Assembly (NCBI GenBank): GCA_017450125.1 | Contig: JAFSWZ010000034.1 | Span: 1 to 64,000, forward strand | Direction: 5' to 3' | DNA length: 64,000 nt | Source: Synergistaceae bacterium | GTDB taxonomy: Bacteria; Synergistota; Synergistia; Synergistales; Aminobacteriaceae | Shown here: positions 1-7,551 of the stretch, in pieces | How the letters are laid out: the number at the start of each line of letters is the position of its first letter | Position numbering within the stretch: the stretch's first letter is position 1 | Notes under the pieces: model-generated | The model's database searches: none | The model's input: the letters and a program-made list of their open reading frames with translations, nothing else | Told to the model about the DNA's origin: nothing | Made by a program: the position numbers and the translations under genes

Positions 1-3
1 CTC

Positions 4-1131
4 GTGAAATTGCAGGACTATGTTGACGCTGAGAGGCTCGCGGACGCAATCATGACGACTCTTCACGCACACCCTGCATACTTGACCGTAATTGAGGAAC
101 GAGACGGAGTCCCGGTTCAGCGTTACGTGCCTGACATCATCGCCGACATTCCCGTAGAGCGAATCAGTGAGGATGAATTGATGACGCTCAAGGACGATCT
201 GATTCAGCCCTTCCGCTGGGGAGAAGCATTGTGCAGGTTCAGGCTGTTCATCACAGAGGCGGGAAAGTATCTGTTCTTCGACGACCATCACATCATCTGC
301 GACGGTTTCGGCAAGGTAATTTTCTGGCAGGATATGCAGAGAGCCTACGACGGCCAAGAAATAGCACCTGACTCGTGGTTCGCTTACCTTCAGGAACGTG
401 AAGCCGCTAAGTCATCGCCGCATTACGACGCGTCCCGCAAATGGTACGAGGACAATTACGGACATCATGATTTCTGCGGGTATCCTGTTACGGATTTTGA
501 CGGACTGGGGGGGGGGCATAACAAGCAAGGGCTTCTGAAAGTCAGCACAGGCCTCAATGATGACAGTTTCGACGCTCTGAGAAGTTATCATCTCACCCGC
601 ACAGAGTTCTTCATCGCAATATCACTTCTCGCTACCGCAGAATACAATCTCAATCCTTCCGTACTCATAACATGGTGCAATAAAGGCCGCTGGAAAAAGG
701 AACATCACAGAATCACAGGCATGATGATTCAGGATATGCCCGCATTTCTGAATGTTGAAGGACTCTCGCCGGAGGAGATAGCTTCATCCGTCAGGCAGCA
801 GGTTAAAGGCTGTATGCTTCACCGTGATTACCCTTATGCGTCGCTTGATGAGAGAATGCTTGCGGACGAGAATTTATGCCTCATCTATCAGGGCAGGATA
901 TTTACTGACGGGCCGAAGATTCCTCTGTTTGCCGGGCTGCTGGAGATGCAGAACAAGCACGCAGGCTCAGATAACATTCTTAACGTTGAGGTTCTGGAGA
1001 CTGATGCAGGAATAGATCTGCTGTTCGACTATGCCGTCCACAGGTACAAGCACGAGAGCATAGAGAGATTCGCGGGGCTGTACGTGAGGATTCTTCATGA
1101 CGCTTTGAGAAGGATGAATGCTGATGCGTAA
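4..1131 (+). CDS. NRPS condensation-domain-like protein (5' end beyond window)
   Basis: The protein resembles a free-standing condensation domain of non-ribosomal peptide synthesis. At about residues 97-103 it has HHIICDG, which matches the HHxxxDG catalytic motif in which the second His acts in amide or ester bond formation. A condensation domain is normally about 430-450 residues. The 375 visible residues and the GTG at the window edge suggest that the true start lies upstream. The substrate cannot be read from the sequence. A run of ten G (507-516) lies in frame and encodes Gly residues at about 168-172. Losing or gaining one G would truncate the protein, so the frame is ON here. It overlaps the following MATE-HATPase gene, so the two are probably co-translated. 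Confidence 0.7.
   Translation: MKLQDYVDAERLADAIMTTLHAHPAYLTVIEERDGVPVQRYVPDIIADIPVERISEDELMTLKDDLIQPFRWGEALCRFRLFITEAGKYLFFDDHHIICDGFGKVIFWQDMQRAYDGQEIAPDSWFAYLQEREAAKSSPHYDASRKWYEDNYGHHDFCGYPVTDFDGLGGGHNKQGLLKVSTGLNDDSFDALRSYHLTRTEFFIAISLLATAEYNLNPSVLITWCNKGRWKKEHHRITGMMIQDMPAFLNVEGLSPEEIASSVRQQVKGCMLHRDYPYASLDERMLADENLCLIYQGRIFTDGPKIPLFAGLLEMQNKHAGSDNILNVEVLETDAGIDLLFDYAVHRYKHESIERFAGLYVRILHDALRRMNADA
507..516 (+). repeat. G10 homopolymer inside coding region
   Basis: Ten consecutive G lie inside the condensation-like gene, after sequence encoding FDGL. With ten G the reading frame is open on both sides. Runs of this length are prone to slipped-strand mispairing and are unusual in essential genes. 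It is one of four such tracts in the window. Confidence 0.8.
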
Positions 1132-2860
1132 CTCTTTGGGGCAGAGAAAATTCTTGTCCATGCTGGCCGTCTCAAGCACAGAAATGGTGCTCACGATAAT
1201 TGCGCTTCTTGCTGACACTGTGATTGCGGGACATGCCGCAGGAGAAGCCGGCCTCTCCGCAATGAACATCATGACTCCGTTCGTAAGCGTGATGGCGTTC
1301 ATCGGCGGGCTGATCTCAATGGGAGTGTCATTCACTTACGGCGAGGCTATGGGCAGAGCGGACAAGAAGCGTGCTGACGGCCTCTTCGGAATGAGCCTGA
1401 TTCTGGCTGTGGCGTTCGGGCTGGTGATGTTCTTGCTGGTGAGCGTGCTCCGAGATGAGTACTTTGCGTTCATCAAGCCTGATGCTGGCGTGATGGGCTT
1501 TGCTGTTGAGTATCTCCGCTTCTTCAGGTTCGTGATGATTATTGACCCGCTCGCTATGCTCTTGGGCGTTATGGTCTACAATGACGGCGACGAGCTAATC
1601 TCCAACATCGCTAACCTCACCAACATTGCCGGAAACATCGTGCTGTCGCTGTTCTTCGCATTCACCCTCAAGATGGGAATAGCCGGAATAGCTCTCGGTA
1701 CTCTCATGAAGGACGTAGTCAGCTTGGCGGTGCTCTCCTGCCACTTCATGCGGAAGACTAACTCGCTTCATCCGCGTCTGCACTTCAGCTTCAGTGATTT
1801 ATGGGACTTCGTAAAACGGGGCTTCATCGACTCGGGAATGTACCTGATGCTCGGAGTTATGCTGTTCGTGATGAACAAATTTGTTATTGCGCAGTTCGGC
1901 GGCGAATATCTGCCCGTCCTGTCAATGGCTGTCAGCTTAATCGAGGTGTCGGTGGTCTTTGACGGCATCGCTCAGGCTATGCTCCCGCTGGTTAGCGTCT
2001 ATCACGCAGAGGGGAACTCTCCGGCTGTCCGCAAGGTTATCACTCTCGCGGCGAAGGTCTCAGTGATTGAGGGTGTCGCTTTCTCGGCGGTTATGATTGT
2101 GTTTGCTGAGTACGTGCCCGCGATGTTCGGGATAGATGAGCCGGAGACGGTGAGGCGTTGCGTGAGTGCTGTGCGTATAATCTCGACAACGCTGGTTGTG
2201 TCGTCCCTGCTGTTCCTGTTCGAGACGTACTATATGATTCTCGGCAAGAACGGTCTGGCGGTAATCTCGTCGTGTGCCCGCAACCTGATAGCGATTCTGC
2301 TTATCTCAATTCCTCTCGGCATGACGGGAAGCATCAGCGGAGTCTGGTGGGGGTTTGCCCTTGCGCAGCTGTTCACGCTGATTCTGTGCTGTGCCCTCGC
2401 TGTCATGAAGTACGGCCGTGAAGCCTTCCCGCTCTACCTTGAGGAGAAGCAGCCCGTTGCGGATTATGACCTTCTACTCTCGCCGGAAGCCTTGATGTCA
2501 GTTCGGGACTCTGCTGAAGAGTTCCTGAACGCTCACGGCATCCCGAAGGACACAGTGAATCAGGTGATGCTTATCATCGAGGAAACAGGTATGCTCATCA
2601 TCGAGCGCAACAAGGGCGATGTCTTGGCCGAATACACTATAGAAGTTGATGAGGATGAACGCGTGAGGATAATCATTCGTGATGACGGAGAAATCTTCGA
2701 CGTTACGGACGAGGATCTGAACGTAACATCACTGCGGAGCTATGTTGTGTCGCGGCTCATGACGAGGCAGAGACTGCGCAGGAACATCACGACGACGAGC
2801 TTCAACCGCAATGTGTTCAACGTTAGGGGCGGGCTTGCAGAAAAATTAATCATGCGCTAG
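1124..2860 (+). CDS. MATE family exporter fused to a HATPase-like domain
   Basis: Residues 1 to about 445 form a twelve-helix MATE (MOP superfamily) transporter, for example the early helices around MVLTIIALLADTVIAGHAAG. The last 120 residues form a soluble domain resembling the anti-sigma/HATPase_c_2 kinase fold, with an EETGMLIIERN segment where the N-box would be and a DDGEIFD segment resembling the D-box. The usual N-box Asn is not obvious, so ATP binding is uncertain. An ATG at 1118 is possible, but the AAGGA at 1110-1114 sits better before the ATG at 1124, giving an 8-base overlap with the condensation gene. Such MATE-HATPase fusions occur beside condensation, AMP-ligase and carrier-protein genes in gut anaerobes. 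A role exporting the product of the neighbouring enzyme is an inference. Confidence 0.8.
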   Translation: MRNSLGQRKFLSMLAVSSTEMVLTIIALLADTVIAGHAAGEAGLSAMNIMTPFVSVMAFIGGLISMGVSFTYGEAMGRADKKRADGLFGMSLILAVAFGLVMFLLVSVLRDEYFAFIKPDAGVMGFAVEYLRFFRFVMIIDPLAMLLGVMVYNDGDELISNIANLTNIAGNIVLSLFFAFTLKMGIAGIALGTLMKDVVSLAVLSCHFMRKTNSLHPRLHFSFSDLWDFVKRGFIDSGMYLMLGVMLFVMNKFVIAQFGGEYLPVLSMAVSLIEVSVVFDGIAQAMLPLVSVYHAEGNSPAVRKVITLAAKVSVIEGVAFSAVMIVFAEYVPAMFGIDEPETVRRCVSAVRIISTTLVVSSLLFLFETYYMILGKNGLAVISSCARNLIAILLISIPLGMTGSISGVWWGFALAQLFTLILCCALAVMKYGREAFPLYLEEKQPVADYDLLLSPEALMSVRDSAEEFLNAHGIPKDTVNQVMLIIEETGMLIIERNKGDVLAEYTIEVDEDERVRIIIRDDGEIFDVTDEDLNVTSLRSYVVSRLMTRQRLRRNITTTSFNRNVFNVRGGLAEKLIMR

Positions 2861-2876
2861 AATTTTAGCCGTTCTT

Positions 2877-2952
2877 GCGGACGTAGCTCAGTTGGTAGAG
2901 CATCAGCTTCCCAAGCTGAGGGTCGCGGGTTCGAATCCCGTCATCCGCTCCA
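2877..2952 (+). tRNA. tRNA-Gly (CCC)
   Basis: Full cloverleaf: D-arm GCTC/GAGC, anticodon stem TCAGC/GCTGA with loop TTCCCAA (anticodon CCC at 2910-2912), T-loop TTCGAAT and an encoded CCA at the 3' end. The acceptor stem has one C-A mismatch (2882 against 2943), where the usual sequence would have a T at 2882. It is followed by its own terminator. Confidence 0.95.
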
Positions 2953-2965
2953 TAGTGAGATTAAC

Positions 2966-2998
2966 AGACCCTGCGGAATATCTGCGGGGTCTTTGCTT
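2966..2998 (+). terminator. Rho-independent terminator after tRNA-Gly
   Basis: Stem AGACCCTGC (2966-2974) pairs with GCGGGGTCT (2984-2992), with one G-T pair, followed by a short T-rich tail. It separates the tRNA from fumC. Confidence 0.6.
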
Positions 2999-3019
2999 AT
3001 ACTGAGAGGAGAAATCATC

Positions 3020-4384
3020 ATGAACTACAGGACAGAGCGCGACTCGATGGGAGAAATACAAGTCCCCTCCTATGCTTACTGGGGAGCGCAGACGCAGAGG
3101 AGCAGCGAGAATTTCCCGCAGACGGTCGAACACATGCCCGCACAGATTATCCGTGCACTTGCAGTCGTGAAGAAGGCCTCCGCACTCGCGAACTTCAAGG
3201 CAGGACGGCTCGATGAACGCCGAAAGGACTTAATCATTACCGTGTGCGATGAGATTCTTGACGGGAAACTTGATGCACATTTCCCCCTTGTCGTGTGGCA
3301 GACAGGAAGCGGAACGCAGACCAACATGAATGTTAATGAAGTCATCGCCAACAGGGGCAACGAGTTAGCAGGAGAAAAGCTCCTTCATCCCAACGACCAC
3401 GTGAACATGTCCCAGAGCTCTAATGACACTTTCCCGACAGCAATGCACGTTTCTGCAGTTCAGGAGGTCAAGAATCACCTTCTGCCCGCGCTCGATGAAG
3501 GCATCAAGGTTATGGACAGGCTCATAGCTGAGAACAAAGACATCATCAAAACGGGGCGCACTCACCTGATGGACGCTGTGCCGGTGAAGTTCTCGCAGGA
3601 GATTTCCGGCTGGCAGGAGATGCTCAGGCACGACAGCGCGAATCTCGGCCAGGCAGTAACCAGCCTCTACCGTCTTGCTCTCGGAGGAACAGCAGTAGGT
3701 ACAGGCCTCAATGCTCCTGCAGGTTTTGCGGCGGACTCTGCGCACGAGATTGCTGAACTCACAGGACAGCCCTTCACCACAAGCCCGAACAAGTTTCACG
3801 CGCTCTCCAGCATGGGAGCAATGGCGTACGTTCACGGTGCAGTGAAGGCACTTGCGGCTGACTTCATGAAGATTGCCAACGACATACGCTGGCTCGCGTC
3901 CGGGCCCCGCTGCGGGCTCGGAGAAATCTTCATCCCCGAGAACGAACCCGGAAGCTCCATAATGCCCGGCAAGGTCAACCCTACGCAGTGTGAGGCTCTG
4001 ACGATGGCGGCCGTTCAGGTTATGGGCAATGATGCGGCGATAGGTTTTGCGGCTTCGCAGGGCAACTTCCAGCTGAATGTGTTTCTGCCCGTTATCGCGT
4101 ATAACTTCCTGCAGTCCGTTCACCTTCTTGCTGAGACGTTCACGTTCTTCACGAGGAAGTGCCTTGCAGGAATACGCGCAAACACCGAACGCATGAGCGA
4201 TAACCTTTCGCGGTCATTGATGCTCGTTACGGCTCTCAACCCGCACATAGGCTACGACAACGCCGCGAAGATCGCGCATTACGCACACGAGCACAGCACG
4301 ACTCTCAAGGAAGCGGGAATCACTCTCGGGCTTCTGAGTGCTGAGGACTATGACAGGTATATAGTGCCGTCGGATATGGTGTAG
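3020..4384 (+). CDS. fumC: Fumarate hydratase, class II
   Basis: Catalyses the reversible hydration of fumarate to L-malate in the cytoplasm. At 454 residues it has the normal length for the iron-independent homotetrameric class II enzyme. The fumarase/aspartase superfamily signature GSSIMPGKVNP is at residues 311-321, and the SGSGTQTNMN and TGRTHLMDAVP active-site segments are present. The start is placed at ATG 3020, which has GAGAGGAG upstream at about 3003-3010. An in-frame start at 2993 would add nine residues unlike the family and would begin inside the terminator region. In an amino-acid-fermenting anaerobe it would work in a partial TCA pathway or in aspartate/fumarate turnover. That metabolic role is inferred. 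Confidence 0.97.
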   Translation: MNYRTERDSMGEIQVPSYAYWGAQTQRSSENFPQTVEHMPAQIIRALAVVKKASALANFKAGRLDERRKDLIITVCDEILDGKLDAHFPLVVWQTGSGTQTNMNVNEVIANRGNELAGEKLLHPNDHVNMSQSSNDTFPTAMHVSAVQEVKNHLLPALDEGIKVMDRLIAENKDIIKTGRTHLMDAVPVKFSQEISGWQEMLRHDSANLGQAVTSLYRLALGGTAVGTGLNAPAGFAADSAHEIAELTGQPFTTSPNKFHALSSMGAMAYVHGAVKALAADFMKIANDIRWLASGPRCGLGEIFIPENEPGSSIMPGKVNPTQCEALTMAAVQVMGNDAAIGFAASQGNFQLNVFLPVIAYNFLQSVHLLAETFTFFTRKCLAGIRANTERMSDNLSRSLMLVTALNPHIGYDNAAKIAHYAHEHSTTLKEAGITLGLLSAEDYDRYIVPSDMV

Positions 4385-4386
4385 GT

Positions 4387-4415
4387 TTGCGGAAAGTTTG
4401 TGCATTGTATATACT
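4387..4415 (+). promoter_or_regulatory. Sigma-70-type promoter before secG
   Basis: TTGCGG at 4387-4392 and TATACT at 4410-4415 are separated by 17 bases, directly after the fumC stop. It would drive secG and the genes behind it. Confidence 0.5.
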
Positions 4416-4456
4416 AATTCTGCACCACAAATATTTTCAGGAGGCATAAATTACAG

Positions 4457-4678
4457 ATGCGTGTATTGCTCTCATGCATTCACATAATTGTTTCTGTTGT
4501 TCTCATCGCTATAGTGCTTCTTCAGCAGAGGAAGCAGGGAGGATTCTCTGGGGTCTTCGGCGGAGGAACTCAGGCGGACACAGGCCAGTGGCAGAGGTTC
4601 ACGGGGGCGACGAAGCTCACGATAATCCTTGCGACGGTATTCATGATTACCTCATTCTTCCTCGTATTTATGAGCTAA
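4457..4678 (+). CDS. secG: Preprotein translocase subunit SecG
   Basis: A 73-residue inner-membrane protein with two hydrophobic helices (about residues 3-22 and 52-72) around a Gly-rich loop (GGFSGVFGGG). This is the standard SecG layout. SecG assists SecYEG during protein export. RBS AGGAGG lies about 11 bases upstream. It has its own promoter and stands 13 bases before the next gene, so they probably share a transcript. Confidence 0.95.
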   Translation: MRVLLSCIHIIVSVVLIAIVLLQQRKQGGFSGVFGGGTQADTGQWQRFTGATKLTIILATVFMITSFFLVFMS

Positions 4679-4691
4679 AGGGGAAATAACA

Positions 4692-5720
4692 TTGCTTAAC
4701 TCACTCAAGGACGTTACAGCACTCAAGGTCAATCCTGCCAGGCTTCACAGCGCAACCCACGACGAAATCAAGGCCGGAGCAACGACAGATATATACTTCA
4801 TCAACACGCGCGATGTTCTTGCGAGCGTCGGCAAACTTGATACTGAAGTTACGGCGGAAATCTTCACGCGCACAACAGGAATGTTCGCGGGTCTCGAGGA
4901 AGTCATGGAGCTTCTGAAAGACGCACCCGTGAAGGTAGAGGCACTCCCTGAAGGCGAATACTTCTCGCCGAAGGAAGTTGTGATGAGGATACGCGGGCCG
5001 TATGGGGCATTCGGCTATCACGAGACGAACCTGCTCGGAATACTCTCCAGCTCCTGTGCGTGGGCAACTGCGGCGCGCGAGTGCGTCGAGGCGGCAGGCG
5101 GAAAACCCGTGCTGGTGTTCGGCGCGAGGCATCTTCATCCGGCGATTGCTCCCGTGATGGAGTCTGCGGCGGTGAAGTTCGGCGGGTGCACTGCGGCAAG
5201 CTGTGTTCTCGGCGCGAAGCTCTGCGGGCGCGAACCTTCCGGCACTGTCCCTCATGCGGCGATCCTCATCATGGGCGACACCCTGAAGCTCGCGGAAGCC
5301 TACGATGCCGCGATGCCCCCCGAAGTCGGCAGGACGTTCCTCGTTGACACGTTCCACGACGAGTGCGAGGAAGCGTTGAGGCTGGCTGACGCTATGGGCG
5401 ACAGGTTAGGTGCTGTACGTCTCGACACTCCGGGAGAACGCGGGGGAGTTACGGCGGAGCTCGTGAAGGAGATGCGTTACCGTCTTGACCACGCAGGACA
5501 CCCGAACGTCAAGATAGTTGTTTCCGGCGGTCTCAACCCCGAACGCATTAAAACACTCGCGGCGGCCGGAGCTGACATCTTCGGAGTAGGGAGCTACATT
5601 GCCCACGCTGTCCCGATGGATATGACGATGGATCTCAAGGAAGTTGCGGGCAAACCCGTCGCAAAGAGAGGCCGTCTTCCCGGTGTACTTGAAAACGCGC
5701 GGCTTGTTGCGATAAAATAG
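4692..5720 (+). CDS. Nicotinate phosphoribosyltransferase family protein
   Basis: The 342-residue protein belongs to the NAPRTase/QPRTase fold. Recognisable parts are the N-terminal TDIYFINTR segment, the central [10 protein letters not shown] and VFGARHLHP segments, and a C-terminal phosphate-binding region [11 protein letters not shown]...GVGSYI. It is predicted to convert nicotinate and PRPP to nicotinate mononucleotide in NAD salvage. The compact length matches the shorter branch of the family. The start is TTG at 4692, supported by AAAGGGG at 4677-4683 and the lack of a better in-frame start. It is co-directional with secG and rplM. Substrate preference between nicotinate and related bases cannot be read here. 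Confidence 0.85.
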   Translation: MLNSLKDVTALKVNPARLHSATHDEIKAGATTDIYFINTRDVLASVGKLDTEVTAEIFTRTTGMFAGLEEVMELLKDAPVKVEALPEGEYFSPKEVVMRIRGPYGAFGYHETNLLGILSSSCAWATAARECVEAAGGKPVLVFGARHLHPAIAPVMESAAVKFGGCTAASCVLGAKLCGREPSGTVPHAAILIMGDTLKLAEAYDAAMPPEVGRTFLVDTFHDECEEALRLADAMGDRLGAVRLDTPGERGGVTAELVKEMRYRLDHAGHPNVKIVVSGGLNPERIKTLAAAGADIFGVGSYIAHAVPMDMTMDLKEVAGKPVAKRGRLPGVLENARLVAIK

Positions 5721-5782
5721 CTATCCATGTGAACAAGCCCCCGTTCGCTGATGAATATACACAAAGGAGAATCCAACACACT

Positions 5783-6214
5783 ATGACGGGCAGCAGCTCA
5801 TACTTGGCCAAGCCCGGCCAAGTCGAACGAAAATGGTACGTTATTGATGCCGCAGACAGGTCGCTCGGTCGTCTTGCGGCGGCGATTTCACGCATACTCA
5901 CGGGCAAGAACAAGCCCACCTATACTCCGCACGTTGACACGGGAGATTATGTCATCGTCATCAATGCGGCAAAGGTGAAGCTCACCGGCAACAAAGCCTC
6001 ACAGTCCACGTGGCACTACCACACGGGACACCCGGGCGGCTACCGCGCGACGACTTGGGGAAAGCTCCTCGAGAAGAAGCCTGAAGCACTGTTCCATCAC
6101 GTCGTGAAGGGAATGCTTCCCAGAAACAGGCTGAAGTACGCATCGAAGCTCAAGGTTTACGCAGGGTCTTCGCATCCGCACGAGGCACAGAACCCCCAGC
6201 CGCTGGAGATATAG
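5783..6214 (+). CDS. rplM: 50S ribosomal protein L13
   Basis: At 143 residues it has normal L13 length, with [15 protein letters not shown] at the N-terminus and the [12 protein letters not shown] signature near the middle. The start at ATG 5783 has AAAGGAGA at 5763-5770. An upstream in-frame ATG at 5729 would add 18 residues absent from L13. As is usual in bacteria, it is paired with rpsI, 13 bases downstream. Confidence 0.97.
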   Translation: MTGSSSYLAKPGQVERKWYVIDAADRSLGRLAAAISRILTGKNKPTYTPHVDTGDYVIVINAAKVKLTGNKASQSTWHYHTGHPGGYRATTWGKLLEKKPEALFHHVVKGMLPRNRLKYASKLKVYAGSSHPHEAQNPQPLEI

Positions 6215-6227
6215 GAGGAATTGAGAG

Positions 6228-6623
6228 ATGGCAGACGATAAATACATTTGGGGAACAGGCAGGCGCAAGAACGCCGTAGCAAGAGTACGCATCTGCTCGG
6301 GCACCGGCGAGGTCAAGGTCAACGGCCGCGCAGTGGAGGAGTACTTTCCGCGCCTTATGTGGCAGTCTCAGGTCTACCAGTCGCTGAAGACCGCAGGCGT
6401 TGAAGGACGCGTTGACGTGTTCGTGAATGCTTCGGGCGGCGGACTGACCGGCCAGGCAGGAGCTACGAGAATGGGCATTGCACGCGCGCTCGTGAAGATG
6501 AACGCAGACCTTAAGCCCGCGCTGAAGAAGGAAGGGCTGCTCACCAGAGATCCGAGAATGGTTGAGCGCAAGAAGTTCGGCCAGAAGGGCGCAAGAGGAA
6601 AGAGGCAGTTCTCAAAGCGTTAG
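6228..6623 (+). CDS. rpsI: 30S ribosomal protein S9
   Basis: The 131-residue protein opens with the GTGRRKNAVARVRI block and ends in the conserved GARGKRQFSKR tail, whose terminal Arg reaches the ribosomal P-site tRNA. GGAGG lies at about 6213-6219. It is the second gene of the L13-S9 operon and is closed by a strong terminator. Confidence 0.98.
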   Translation: MADDKYIWGTGRRKNAVARVRICSGTGEVKVNGRAVEEYFPRLMWQSQVYQSLKTAGVEGRVDVFVNASGGGLTGQAGATRMGIARALVKMNADLKPALKKEGLLTRDPRMVERKKFGQKGARGKRQFSKR

Positions 6624-6635
6624 TGAAAACGTTGT

Positions 6636-6664
6636 CCCCCCGCGTTATTGGGGGGAATTTTTTT
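6636..6664. terminator. Terminator shared by rpsI and the convergent DUF4230 gene
   Basis: Stem CCCCCC (6636-6641) and GGGGGG (6650-6655), loop GCGTTATT, then AATTTTTTT on the plus strand. The TAA stop of the minus-strand gene (6645-6647) lies in the loop. The minus side has only a few T after the stem, so termination is clearest for rpsI. Confidence 0.85.
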
Positions 6665-7295
6665 GCTCTCCGGCTTCAAGAGGAAGAGCAGTACTCCCTG
6701 CAATTGAGTGTGTCCCGTCAGTGAAGACAACATCCGCCAGCATCCCCGTCGGCGCAACAACAGACGAAAGTATCTTCCTCACGTTTCCGTCCGAAAGCTC
6801 AAGCAGTCCGTTCTTCAGCTCATGTTCCCTCACGCGCTCAAGGTCTGCGGTGATCTCGCGGTTCTGGTCTTCCAGCTTAACGCTCGTGAAGATTCCTGCG
6901 CTCTGGTCGTAGACTTCGAGGCTCTGAAGGTCAGCGTACATGTCGAGAATCTCGCTCTTCGGGAGGGTGATTCTCACTCTGTCGCCGTAACCCTCAGAGA
7001 CTTTCACCTGAGTCAGGTCGCACCCGCAGACTATCGTGCCGTTGTAGCGGAGCATGAATTTACGTGTTGTGCCGGGAATAGTCCAAGCGAGGCCGGGAAT
7101 CTTCTTGCTGCTCGAGAAGGTTACTATGGACTGGAAGTCCCGCCGTACCGTAGCGAGCTCGCTGACACTGCGGATGCCCTCAAGTATCGTTGTGCGGACG
7201 GACTCGGGTTCTGGCTTCGGCTTCTTCCTGAAAATCAGCATGGTATTTATCGCTACGGAGATTACGAGCGCGAGGATTAGTATTATTGCTGTCAA
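6645..7295 (-). CDS. DUF4230 domain protein, membrane anchored
   Basis: The 216-residue protein has one N-terminal membrane helix (about residues 2-21, from TTG at 7295). A single soluble domain follows, with the ILEGIRSVSELATVRRDFQSIV opening typical of DUF4230. The function of that family is unknown. The start is supported by AGGAGG at 7303-7308, seven bases upstream. The domain probably lies outside the inner membrane. It stands alone, convergent with rpsI and divergent from the phosphoethanolamine transferase gene. Confidence 0.75.
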   Translation of the reverse strand: MTAIILILALVISVAINTMLIFRKKPKPEPESVRTTILEGIRSVSELATVRRDFQSIVTFSSSKKIPGLAWTIPGTTRKFMLRYNGTIVCGCDLTQVKVSEGYGDRVRITLPKSEILDMYADLQSLEVYDQSAGIFTSVKLEDQNREITADLERVREHELKNGLLELSDGNVRKILSSVVAPTGMLADVVFTDGTHSIAGSTALPLEAGEQKNSPQ

Positions 7296-7343
7296 GGTTA
7301 CGCCTCCTTTTGGGGATTATAAGGATGATAATATCATGATGGA

Positions 7344-7371
7344 TTGCCATTTTCTAGAAAAATGTTATCAT
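7344..7371 (+). promoter_or_regulatory. Candidate promoter for the phosphoethanolamine transferase locus
   Basis: TTGCCA (7344-7349) and TATCAT (7366-7371) have a 16-base spacer. It lies upstream of the AAGGAG (7404-7409) and ATG (7419) that open the repeat-containing frame. A second match, TTGACA-17-TATGGT (7395-7423), would start transcription inside the repeat. Confidence 0.4.
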
Positions 7372-7418
7372 ACCACAATATGTACAAAATTACGTTGACA
7401 ATAAAGGAGTAGTGTGCT

Positions 7419-7551
7419 ATGGTTTTGACCAGACCAGACCAGACCAGACCAGACTGTCTGTTGCTTTCTTCGTGAGTGGCTGAACAGGGAGGCATCGTTT
7501 ATCTTTTGGATGACGGTGTTGGGTTTTACTGCCGCATGAGTAACTTATCAG
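7419..7551 (+). other. Frame-disrupted 5' part of the phosphoethanolamine transferase gene
   Basis: AAGGAG (7404-7409) precedes ATG 7419 by nine bases. The frame runs into (GACCA)5 and stops at TGA 7473 after 18 codons. The frame of the main gene (codons beginning at 7456, 7459 and so on) reads FLREWLNREASFIFWMTVLG, an amphipathic stretch followed by a membrane helix, until TGA 7537. A third stretch in the first frame (7536-7604) reads SDVYAWFIGGRYGV, which also looks coding. The natural N-terminus therefore seems to be spread over shifted frames. One extra repeat unit would join the ATG to the FLREW frame. The shifts near 7536 and 7585 would remain. Confidence 0.5.
7427..7454 (+). repeat. 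Pentanucleotide repeat (GACCA)5 plus GAC
   Basis: Five perfect GACCA units plus a partial one begin three codons after ATG 7419. Because the unit is not a multiple of three, gain or loss of units changes the reading frame. This is the classic layout of a translational phase-variation switch. Confidence 0.8.

Noticed and set aside
3365-4123. Long minus-strand frame opposite fumC, with similar ones opposite nadC-like, rpoB and rpoC genes
   Set aside because: They are shadows of strongly biased GC-rich codons in the real genes, with no ribosome site or recognisable protein.
7395-7423. TTGACA-17-TATGGT as the main promoter of the phosphoethanolamine transferase gene
   Set aside because: It would place the transcription start after the good ribosome site and ATG 7419. 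It is kept only as an alternative in the promoter entry.
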